Source: Strongylocentrotus droebachiensis
Lineage: Eukaryota; Echinodermata; Echinoidea; Camarodonta; Strongylocentrotidae
Assembly: GCA_035222895.1 (NCBI GenBank)
Contig: JAVYIG010007222.1
Span: 1 to 64,000, forward strand
Length of the DNA stretch: 64,000 nucleotides
Direction of reading: 5' to 3'
Shown here one piece after another: positions 1-12,200 of this stretch. Under the pieces are notes generated by a model that searched no databases, was not told the DNA's origin, and saw only the letters and a program-made list of their open reading frames with translations. The position numbers were made by a program, and so were the translations under genes. Within the stretch, counting starts at the first letter, position 1; each line of letters opens with the position of its first letter.

Positions 1-83
1 AATAAGTGCTAAACATAACTTAATGGAGATGAAGGGAATCTCTTTTTCAATTCAAAGTTCAGATAGTAAACTTAAAATTTTTT

Positions 84-415
84 CACTATACAGTGCGTCC
101 CAGAAAAAACAAATCCGAAAATTTGTGATGTTTTATTATAACTTTATCACAATTATAATTAATAGATGACACATATTCACAAAGCTTAGATCCTCCTCTT
201 TAATGTGATGCAACTCATTATGATGCATATTTCACGCATGATTGATTACGGTCAATTTGAAGAGTGGAAACCAAAAAGTCATTTGGCTGAATTTCAAAGA
301 GAAAAATCACATTTCCAGAAAGTTCATTTTCTGCCCTTTCATACTTTAAACAAACAAAACGTTGTTATTCCTGGCTCATATTTCCTAATTATGAAAGGGC
401 AGAAAATGAACCTTG
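84..415 (+). mobile_element. CAGTGCGTCCCAG-family repeat (partial)
   Basis: Begins TACAGTGCGTCCCAGAAAAA and runs to the conserved AGGGCAGAAAATGAACC. Shares long stretches with 8001-8300 and, inverted, 28310-28563. Confidence 0.6.
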
Positions 416-424
416 GGCCATAAT

Positions 425-1170
425 GCATGGCCGTACAGAGGATTTTTTATGTTAGGGACCGGGGGGAAATTCAACGAATTATTGAAAATTTATTGCATTT
501 TTTAAATTATTTTTTTATTAGTGGGAACTGCCCCCTACCCTAGCCCCCGCTGCGTACAGTCATGGTTCAGTGACAAAGTAATGGCCTCGTAACTGTGAGG
601 CCCCAGGATCAAAACCGTGTCGATGTGCTATATTAGTGCCCTTTTGTGGGGCATTAATCCTCATTAATTAAGGGCGTAGGTCCCCTAGTTGATAAGCATT
701 TATTTATTTTATTTATTTATTTCTGATATTTATACCGGGTTGGCACATAATTTTCACCAAATTGGTGGTCTTCCATTAGGCCCTGTTTGGTAATAATAAA
801 CAAATAACAGCATCAAAAACAAAATAGATAAATACACAAGCATATAAACAGGTAAAGTACAAATTAATTGGTATCCCCTTGAAGTAACTGATCATTCAAG
901 AATCATCCTTGATCATTTACAAGTAATAGGTGAATGGAATTTTCAAATTAAATATAATTTAAAAAAACGTTCATTTAATCTGATAAAGCTTAGTAGCATA
1001 CACATGCTTTAGCAGTCACGCAAAACACACATTGGCAAATTATTATTCAATCAAATCTGAGAATGTATACTATTATCTAGATCTATGAGGAATAAATGAT
1101 TTAAAAAATAATTCCATAAATTGGGGTAAAACAAAAATATTCCAACTATATGAGCGACAGTGTAAGAAAG
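425..1170 (+). repeat. tRNA-like composite repeat, interrupted
   Basis: GTACAGAGGATT... CCCCCGCTGCGTACAGTCA, A-box-like TGGTTCAGTGA, then TGAGGCCCCAGG. It is interrupted by 700-985 and resumes AGTAGCATACACATGCTTTA to ATATGAGCGACAGTG. Confidence 0.65.
700..985 (-). mobile_element. LINE-like 3' fragment with ATTT tail
   Basis: A tail of AAATAAATAAAT (minus strand) preceded by AACCCGGTATAAATATCAG. It splits the tRNA-like composite repeat at 425-1170, with GATAAGC/GATAAAGC at the two edges as a possible target duplication. Confidence 0.5.
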
Positions 1171-1439
1171 ATTCATCCCGATACTACTTATTAATTTTTC
1201 TTGGTTTCTGTATTGCCAATTGACATAAAACATAAAATCGCTTTTGAAAGTCATCCAAATTGAATGACATAAGAAAGATACATAACTGCGAAGCGGATAG
1301 CATTTCACGTCATTACAACAACAAAAAGGAGAAAAAAAAGCGCCACCTGAACCAGGTTTTGCTGTACTATTAATATCACTGTTGTTTACGTATCCTACGA
1401 TCACGCTGTACGCTAATCGAATTTAATTATAATCGAAAA

Positions 1440-3167
1440 GAAACGCTTATAGCATCCCACGAAACTCTTCGTTTTCCTCAAAAAAATCACTCATGCATGC
1501 CCGTTCAGAAGCCATTTTGTCAACTTTAGGTCCATTTTCATACCTTTCTTTCAGCCTACCTATCTCCGCTTTCCTAGATGCTACATACTTCACACAAACT
1601 CGTCTACATAGTCCTTAAAATAGCAATCGAAAACAAATCGTGCATATTTTCGTATATTTTTACGCAACTTCTATCCTCTGATTACTTCGAGAAAACACAT
1701 TTGCAAACTAATTTTTTTAGACATTTCCGACATGAACAGATCCTGAAAACGGGACTGCATAATTTCTAATAAGCATTGTTTATACATAAACTACTATGAC
1801 ATTTTTGTTGCATATACATTAAGAAATAAATCAAAATTCGGTTTATTAAGAATGCAATGATATACCTGTACAGTAATTATTAGTGAAAATTCGATAATAA
1901 AATTTCTTCACTTCAATTCTATTTTTAGTTTCATTACGTATGACACGCTAAGCTACCCATAAACATCCTAAAAATAACAATTGCAATCATTAACACCAAT
2001 CTAACAATAAGCATCAGAACACTCAGCATTCAAGGAAACGAACTCTTTTACTTCTTCCCAACAAAACTATTAGACTACAATTTTACTTCACATTCCTTTT
2101 ATATACACTAACATGTTAAGCAAATATTGTGCTTTAGAAGAAGAACAAAAATAATTTTCATACTTTCTCAGAAAAAGCTGTTATTTTTATTATAGGTTTT
2201 CCGGCTGATTTCGAGGTTATTTAATTCCATTAAAAAAAGTTCATTCAATAGGCCATTTTCGTAATGTGATCAAATTTAATGCATAAGTCTTTGTTAGTTG
2301 CCTCATTACGAATTATTTCATACACCTGTTACAAACAAATGTGTTTCAAGAACCAGATTTTAAATTGGCATACATTAGACGTAGCAAGGCAGAACAAACA
2401 TTATGACTTGCCCTAATACCTAACAACACGGAATGGAAAAATAAATTGGAAAGGTAAATTTTCGAAATTGGCCGGGAAATCTATGATATTATTAGCAACC
2501 TTTTATACACGTAGGCACAACGTGCTCAAGGATAAAAAATAAATCTTGATTAACAAAGATTTTTCTATATTTTTGCATAACGTGATTGTCATTTTGTTCA
2601 GTTCCCCCTAGCACAACCTTTTAAACACCCGAAAGTTATAATTATTCCGATTTAACCTAAGCAACATAAACAACACCACATCATCGACTCACATATCAAT
2701 ATCGCTATACATATCTATCTATCAAACTATATATCAAATGTTTTATTGTCATGGTAATAATACTCCATGGTTTGAACTCATACTGAATAAGAAGGCTAAA
2801 TAATTAAACCTCCAATCAAACTCATGAAAAGTTTACCGTAAAAACAACTACTGCATAACACTTATTGCAAAAAATATTTTGAACTTTATGATACAATGTC
2901 TTTTTTCGCTTTCTAAAGACTTTGTAAATATTGTCACCAGCAACCATCATCACCGCACAGTGAATTCAATAAATAAATCCTTCTAGATAGGCCTACCCAC
3001 TCAGATAGTTCATCCGGGTGTTGCGTGACAAATGTAGATCAATGTCTTTCAAGAGGACATCGTTGCTTTGTAGGAGCTCGTACCCGCCACCTTCATATGC
3101 TCAATCACGTATTCGAGGTACTCACTTAGGGCACCTCTTATAAGGACGTGGTGTTACTGCTTAGGCC
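1440..3167. other. Gene-copy duplicate flank (copy 1), downstream of the receptor
   Basis: Matches 42010-46200 with small changes. No exon recognised. Probably the 3' UTR and downstream DNA of the receptor; TTTATT at about 2740 is a possible AATAAA on the transcribed strand. Confidence 0.5.
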
Positions 3168-3266
3168 TTAGGTTGAGTGACTAGAGACACCGGCTTGGTT
3201 TTGTGTAGGACCTACTGGAGCTGGAGCGACTCGGATCAACCTCATACCAGGCTTAGCTGCACTTCC
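3168..3266 (-). CDS. aGPCR copy 1, distal C-tail terminal exon
   Basis: 99 nt after acceptor TTTTGTCAG, phase 0, reading GSAAKPGMRLIRVAPAPVG then PTQNQAGVSSHST and TAA. Copy 2 (46202-46300) has the same frame, acceptor and stop; of about ten base differences most are synonymous third-position changes, which argues for selection on the protein. The only upstream phase-0 donors that fit are 4011 (after STTE) or the TM7 exon. A short minisatellite sits directly upstream of the acceptor. Confidence 0.75.
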   Translation of the reverse strand, partial: GSAAKPGMRLIRVAPAPVGPTQNQAGVSSHST

Positions 3267-6200
3267 CTGACAAAACAAAATGGTAGATAACAAAAAAAAA
3301 ATGGTAGATAACAAAGCAAAATGGTAGATAACAAAAAAAAATGGTAGATAACATAAATAAAATAACAAAGAAATATCCCCCCGCCCAAAAAAAAGAAGAA
3401 GAAAAGAAGTAGAAAGTAACCATATATGATTGCAATAAAAATAAAAATGCATATTATTAGATCCTGAATAATAAAACAATAATAATACTATAAAATATTA
3501 CGACACCTCCACACACAAATTTTTGTTTGTGAATATTACAATTTTACATTTGAATATAGCCAACATATATTTGTATATGAATCAACCATACAATGCCAAT
3601 TTTCACACATTCAATTTGGGGAGCAGCATTTCACTTGACAAACGCCTTTGTTATACAAAACGTCGTTATTCATTCGCCCCAACAAACTCATGAGAGAAGT
3701 GCCACAAGACAATAATTCACGCGAAAGATAACATTTCGAGGCTCATGAATAAGATTAATGGGACTTTAAATTTCCCAATATTTTTCCCCTTTTTCTTGCA
3801 TCATCACGTATAACAAACGCGCCCCCCCCCCCCCCAAAAAAAAAAAAAAAAAAATTATGTTCGATGCGCGTTTTTTTTTCGAATCAGAATCTAGCAGTTA
3901 CACACATGCGCGTACAAAAACACTGGGCAGATATATGCTATTATTGCGCTAGAAAGAAAAAAATATAATTATTGCATAATTAGATAAAGTGTAAAATTAA
4001 ACTTCATTTACTTCAGTTGTTGAAACTGTACTGGGATTGGTGTTCGAAGCCCTGCTTTCACGAGATTTGCGAACATGTTCTCTGATGGCGTTTCGAACCT
4101 GTTGTAATAATACAAAATCACAATAATAGAGACTTTCTGTTTGATTTCATGTTAAAGGCTAAATCGGAAGCGCCATATCGTGTGCACTGTCTGTCTTGCC
4201 TGTTTCGAGGAGTTGCACATATTTACTGTGGACTATCGGACATTCGCAGTTTTGAAGAATTTCTTTCTTTAAAGGTACTATGTCCCATTTGCAGGCCAAA
4301 CAAATGAAAAAGTTAAATTCCAACTGCATTTGAAAGATAATACTAATTTAGAACTTCCCTAAAAAAGGTGGGGCTTGAAAATGTCTTCAAGTGGGAAAAT
4401 AACAACTATAAGTTGTCAAATCGACCTTAGGGCTATAGAGCCCAAAAGTAATAGTCTTGATTTTCAGACAATTATTGTACCGAATTGTCATACGTTTTAT
4501 GCTGCGCAAAGATTCAATCAGTTTAATCTTGGCCATCACAAGAAGTATGTTATTGATGTAGACAAATGCTCATGTACCCTTTACAACTCTTTTCCTGTGT
4601 GTTATTACCAAAGAAGAAAAAAAGCCAGTCAGTCACTCAAGGGTTTCTGACAGTGAAGTCTAGCAAGTAAACGGGTTTTCTTGCATAATTTGAATATGAG
4701 GACACTGCTTACGTTTAAATTTCACAGATAGGACATACATGACATATTCATAATTCCTGCAAAGTTCTACAGCATTTGAGGTTGGCTGCCAAAGGGACAT
4801 AGTACCTTTAAATAGGCGGTTAGGAGATCAATATTCGAATATTATTTTTTATATAGCCTACTTCTAATACAAAATCCACGATGAAATTAACTTGCCTTTA
4901 TACACTAAAAACGAATTACAAGCAGCATATTGTGGGGCGTAAGATTTACATTTTTGCCTGTTGCATCATAGCTATCCTTTCTCTACGATAACGCCCATCT
5001 TTACTTCTTTACAGAGCGAATTCCCCGAAATAAAATTGTTTTGAGTGTCTGATGCCAGCTATGATTTCATTACATACCTCCGAATTGAGAAAGCAGTAGA
5101 GCCATGCGACGAAGAACCCCTGCAAGGAAACAACATAAATAATCTACTTTAGTACGATACATGCACAGCACTAAACTTAGATATGAACGTCTCGTAGTAG
5201 TAAAACAAAAATGAAAAATACAAGTAAAAAATTTGAAGACACATATGCCCGTGCATGGTTAAAATCAAATTTGAGTACTGAGCAGACCATTACATCAAGA
5301 AGGCAGAAATTATCTAGGACCTAATCTGCGTTGATTGCCTGCGAGGTTTTTGAAAATAACAAACGAAAAATTCTTGTCAGATGGAAAATCAGTGCACACA
5401 AACATGGTACGGCAGTACAGAAAATAGAAGGATCAAACTTTGGTCCAAAGATATGATATATTTAGTTATTTGGAATTTGATGGTTTTTCAAGATTTTCAA
5501 TATGATATTTTCCCTTATTGTGAAATGGTATGTTGAATATTTCAAATTATTTGTTTTCACGTCTACAGAGCCAAAGAGCTCAACCTTCTCTTTAAAGAAA
5601 AGGCAGGATTATCTTCGTTTCATCGGCCCACTCTCTCTTTCTTTCTTTTAGTTTCCATTTTTTTTACATTGAAAATTAAAATCATCATGACACCGACATC
5701 ATAGTGTTGGATTACAACGCCAGGTTAGCACTTATATTAGAAGATACCTGAAGAGAATTGAGCACGTTAAAGGTGTATTCCAACGCCTTGACGTGCGGGA
5801 AAACTGCCACTACAGGTGTCAATAACCAAGCGATACCAAGCAGGGGGAAGAGCAACAAAGTGCTCCGAAGTCCAGCTCTGCAAAGCAGTGACAAAGAGAA
5901 TGTACACAGTGATTTGTTTACAAACATTATACAAAAACATTGGAACCCACACGCACCTATCCAAATATATACACAAGTTTAACAAAATACCCACACACAC
6001 AACTATCCAAACCCAAACATGCACACACATATCCAAACCCACACACACCTATCCGAAACCACACACACAAATACACTCGCGCACACGCACATACACACGC
6101 ACACGCACACACACAACCACGCACAAACACACACACACACAAACACGCACACACCCTTCCAAACCCACACAAATCTACATACACACTCACATACATTCCT

Positions 6201-9200
6201 CAACCATTAACGAGTCAAAAACCAATGTATATCAAGCAATACGAGGAGAAACGGAGGGCTCCAAAGATCAGCTCTGAATAAAAACAAAATGATTTGACAA
6301 AATTTACATGAAGAAGGAATTGGAACTGAATATAGAGGCGTAAACCTGCGTTCATAATAATTCATAAGTAAGTTTACATAATGTAGATGATTTACTCCGA
6401 AAAAAATACTTCTTGAACATTTACGTAATCGAGACAAAGGGTAAAGCAAGAACATATCGTAAATGAAAACATTTCTTAAAAAGTAATTAGGTTATTACTT
6501 GATTTGCTTGATCTTATCGTTGTCAAGTTGACCTCGAGATGCAGACACAACTGTCTTTACAACGAGTAGGAGAATAACTACGTTGACCTAGAAGTGGAAA
6601 ATAAATTATACATTTTTGATAATTTTCCTGCTAATGATGAGATTCTAATCAATATATATATATTATCGCAGACACAAGGCAAGCTTCTAACGTTGACATT
6701 TCGGTAATAAGGAATTGTCGATCGTTAACTTGATTTTCTTTTGCCGGCAATCATGCGTAGGATAAAATCGTTTTCAGATATCACGATGCGACGATATAAA
6801 AACGTAGGTCTTAAAATTTAAGATAAGCATAAAATATGAAACTTAACGAGATTCATATTTCGATTAAATATATGCCTATTTTCCTTTGAAAAATCTCCTT
6901 TACTCACTGAGCAATAAGAGTTGCAATCAAACAGATATAACGAGCATTTTGTAAGAGTGAACTTCTATTTCATAATGTAAACTCATCTTTTCAAGTGCGC
7001 ATTTGCAGTACTTCCACAGTTTGAATTGTACGTAGTATATATCAAAATACGGCAGGGTAAAATATTAAAATTTTTGATTTTTGAAAAGTTGCAGCTGGTG
7101 AATTGAAAGAGCTGCTTAGTTTCAATTGAGAGGAAAATTGTAGACTTTGTTTAAGAATGCTGCTATACAATTTAAAATGCAAAATTGAACTATTAGAAAA
7201 GGTGGTGTCAAACAACAAGATAATGCGCAAAACACTACTCTAATCTTCTCATATCAGTATATTTGAGGAAATTACCCAACTCGTCAGAAAAGGGAAATCA
7301 AACTAAAATCCAGGCTTTCCGAGCTTCCGTACGACCAAAAAAAAAATAAAAATTAAAACACTAAAAAAAACAAAAATAACAAATAAAAAAATCGCACAAT
7401 ATTACGAGTTTCTTACGAGTACGATTGCCATAGCCGGCCCGGTGAATGCCCAGATTGTCCCATCTGTTGGATTCAGCCAGCAACTGTATTTTAAATCGGA
7501 TTGATAAAGATAAATTATTTACTTCAATTATGCAAAAGTTTAAATTCATTGCATTCATTTTGGGTACCATCGTAAATATTTGACACTTGAACTATGATAT
7601 TACAATGCAACTGATTTCCGTGGACTATCATATATATTGATAATAATAGTTTTTTTTTTTAAATTATACTCACCTTTGTTCATAGCCATAGCTTTGATGC
7701 TTTACGCCTCCAGTTATGATGAGTATCACAGCTGGACTACCTGCGAAAGAAAAAAATAGTATGGTATTTTGTAAATGGCGGATGTGATACTTTGATTATA
7801 TAGGTTAAATTAAAGCCAAACTATATTACTTTAACAACCCAATCACTGTAGATATTCATCATTAGCTTATTTTTTCAAAGTTACAGTGGGTATTAATTTG
7901 CCTCTAGCAGCGTTGTCCAGTTAAACCATCTTTCATTTGAAATTACCCTACCGTAAAATGCCATAAATTAAAAACAGATTTGAATATCTGGATTGTATAG
8001 TGCGTCCCAGAAAAAAACGAAACCGAGAAGAGAATTATCGATGTTTTATCATAAATTAATGACAATCATATTTAATAAATGACACATATTTGTAAAGCTT
8101 AGATCCTCCTCGTTTTTCTGATGCAACTCATATGATGCATATTTCAAGCATGAGTGATTAAAAACAATTTGAAGAGAGGGTACCAAAAATTCGTTGTCGG
8201 GCGGTATCTGAATTTCAAAGAGAAAATCAAATTTCTAGAAAGTTCATTTTCTGCCTTTTAATATGACACCTCGATCAGGAGAAATGAGCCAGGAATAACA
8301 ACGTTCTATTTGTTTAAAGTAATGCTTGCATTTCCATATTTTGATTAAACAAATTCGTTTTCACTGGCTGCCTGCCGTAGCAACAAATAGAGTTGACAAA
8401 GGACTCAAGTCCGTTTCGTTGACGATCAGTCATGCATGAAGTCTTTCGTCTTTTTTGTGCATGGCTGATCGTCAACCAAACGGAGTTAAGTTTTTAATGC
8501 AGAATGCAGTTTTTGATGCAGAAATATGGCACCATATAAATGCTGTGAGTGTTAATCATAAACTTACCCCATCCTAAGATTCCATAAACCCAAGTTCGCG
8601 GGTTACCAGAGTAAAAAACTTGGATGATCTGACGATAGAGGTGTACACCCTCGACGAGCATCCAAAACATCATTGCTAGGGAGAAGTAGTGCAGGATGAA
8701 GGCATATGCCTTGCATGCAAACTATGCAAGGGGTTCACATACAAAAATAGATATGATGAACATAAATTAATCCTATTTAAGATGGTGTGCAATCGGAATC
8801 ATACTTTTCATACTTAAGTGAGCATAGAAAAGTGACAATGAATTAGAATCTGAAAGAAAATTTCAAAAATGGGGCATCTGACCACTAAAATGTTGATGGG
8901 CATTGGAGGTAACGCTTCGCTCGTACACGATATTGGGTTGAAAGGAGAGGCATCCTGACCGTGGTTGACAAAACCATTAAGTCCTGAGACTACATCTGAC
9001 ATCCAGAGCACAATGATACTCATCTTTTCTCATTCTTTGTTTGTTTTACTGTTGAGCAAGACTGTTTTACTGATGCACATGTTCCTTAACATTTGGATGG
9101 CTACTTGCTTTTTTTTGTCTGGTGTTGCATTTTTCTTAATCAGACCTTCTAACCGTTAAATAATTCTGCCCATCCAAGCGTGAACATTCGAAACTTGATT

Positions 9201-12200
9201 CTAATTGATTTTGGTAGAGAATAATTATTTTCTTTAATTTGAAATATACTTTAATATATTTTATTGATGGCTGATATGAAAAAAATTAAGATGAAAGAGT
9301 GTCCACTTTTTTGTTCTTTAATATTATTCTTAAATGTATATATTTCTAGTAGCACACGGCTTCAATAAGGAAATCGGGGAAATGGATAGCCTTCCACGAA
9401 CCTCAGCATACAAGATAATCAAGCTTACCTCAATTTCAATAGGATTGATGCCGGCAAAGAAGGTGATATCGACAAATAGAATGGCGACCATCAAGTTTGC
9501 ATGAATTATAACCCGGTCAGCTGTCAACGATCGTCTATGTATAAAGTGAAAATTACACCCGAAGAGTTACAGAGAGTTTTTATCCAAGTTTTAAAAAAAT
9601 TACGTTCGCTTATTGGTTTACAAAGCATGTTATTCATATCATATCTATGGCACAAATAAAACAAAACTGTTTAATTCACCTTTATTTAGTTATAGATTTG
9701 AAATGTAAATTGGTTTCTTTGACCTGCCGTGGTATAGGATTACAAATCAACATTCGCAGAATTCCGACCTTTGGTTAAACATATTACTTTGAAGAAAATA
9801 TATTATGAACTTATCATGCCTTGCACCCTAAATTCTGATTTTCTATACGCACAATTCACGCAGTGAGTGCAAAAAAACCCTACCTTCCATAGTGTGTGGG
9901 AATCCACGGTCAGTGGCCGATCATTTCATTTCATTACACGTAATTGTTTTCATTTCAAACAAAATACAAATATCACAACAACAACAAAAAGAGACTTCAG
10001 AGTGAATAAAAGAATATTCATTGTCTTTATTTTTTCTCCTAATTGCTACGTAATTTACTTTTGTCTAATAAGTATATCCTATCAAAAATAAAGCAATACC
10101 AATTTTAGAATTGAATTACATGAACAAAATTATACACAAATTATCAAAATCGCCTAAGTTATACTGGGTTGTCAATCATTTAAAACTATAAATTCCTTTA
10201 TATTTTTACCTGAGAATAAAGAAAGTAATCAGACCAATAACGAGTGACGTCACAGATAATCCAAGGCCAGCCCAGGTTAGAATATCACTGATGATATCTC
10301 CATCCTAAAAAGTATTGTTCAACACATAGCTTTTGAAGTTATTAATACTCTTGGTATAAACTTGATATATATATATATATTTTTGTCGAAGACAAAATAT
10401 TATAATGGACTTTATATCTGTAAGACTAATTTACTCATTTTGTCAAAATGTATCTCTGTCAAAAATTATTGATATGGGAAAAAAGATTTTAGGATAATCA
10501 CATTCCAGGTAAAGGGGAAATATTTCAAACTTTTGAAATATCGTAGCATCTTAAGGGAACATTTCGATTATTTTCTTATGAAAAGATATGAATATTCTCA
10601 CAATTAACTCGCCAATATAACATTTAAACGTTATAATGATAAAAATCATTAATTCAAATAGCGCACAACATATCAGAATCTCTCTTCAATTAACTGTTTT
10701 TCTATTAAGCTAACCAACTATGGATAATTATAGTTAAATTTCATACACGTTTGTGAAATGATAAGCTCAAATATAATACATCATGATTATATCTTACCAG
10801 TTCACTCGGCAGCAAACTCACGAGAATGGCAAAGCTGGTCATGTGATCACAGTAGCATGATGTCATATTCGCTTTGTTCAAAAAAGTTTCTTGACAGCCG
10901 GTAGAACTCCACTTCCTTTAAATAACATAGCAAACGAGAAATGTTACCAGATAAATTTGTTTTACTTCATTTTGTTTGGATACAGTTATGAATTTTGTTT
11001 TCTCTGTATTGTTTTCTAAAAAATAAAGTCATAATCTATTCCGTTCCGTTCTAGTAATCGAGGGTTGACAGAAGAACAAAATGCACGAAAGTGCCAAAGT
11101 AAACACATCGCGAAAGAATATATGTAATTCTTGCAACTCCATACATGGCTATAGTCATTAGGTATTATATGTTGCTTGTATCGGCTTGCATGGTGATGTA
11201 GATATACAGTAGGCTTGCGGATACACCATTTGAGAGAAAGGGAGGATTGTTGAATCCTTAAAGGACTCTATGTAATCTTTCTTCAGGGTGTGTAGTCCTG
11301 AAAAAGGACTGTTGATGTAGTCTTGAAAAGATCGTTGGTTATTTGTCTTAGCTTATAGTTCTACGGAGAACTATAACGCTTGGAGGTGATGGGTGACGGG
11401 AGTGGCTCGACGTTTGGAACAGGTTGACTAAAATTACCGAGGGTCCTTTTCAGGACTCCTCAATCCTCCCTCTCTCTCACATGGTACATCCGCAAGCCTA
11501 CTGTATAAATGGGTATTATTATTAAAGCAAATATAACACTTTATTTCATTTTCTGAAGCATTTTTTTGTTTATTCTACAGAAACAAAATAATTTTTATAT
11601 TTGGCTCATAAACAAATCAAGGATATCGATGTGGAAAGGGACAATGTACGTTTTTGATGTATTACATTTTACTTTATTTCAAAATTAAAAAATAATTTGA
11701 AAAAAACATTATTGTATATGCCTTTTAGTAAAAAAAATAATTCAGTTGCATTTGTGTTAACATATTTGGTTTATTGTTGTTTAACTTGTAAAATAAAATA
11801 CAAGTCACATTCTCAACATAATTGCAAAAACCTTTGAGAATGTACAAACATGATGAAGAAGAAAAAGAATTACCATCTATCAAATGTTATGATATAAATT
11901 CCACATTCCCTATATATTCTTAAGATTATATTGCCCTAGCCTACGTATTCTATTATCTCTTAGCAACAAAGAGATCTCCACTTCTAAATGAATGAAAAAA
12001 TAGAAATGATAATTATATGAAGTGTGAAAATATCAATTTATTAATGTAACAGGTATATATAGAAATCAAATGAAAGGCAAAATATTTTCGAAAATCATTT
12101 CTAATAACAAGATATTATTGCCTTCAAAATAATACCTGGTACTTATATCCCAGAAGCTGCATGTTGGTGAAAAGTATTCCTGACCAATCATCTGCAGTGA

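Noticed and set aside
1051-1404. 117-residue minus-strand frame
   Set aside because: Overlaps the tail of the composite repeat; no recognisable protein.
5816-6281. Long Thr/His-rich reading frames
   Set aside because: They lie in a CA-rich minisatellite and are open in several frames on both strands.
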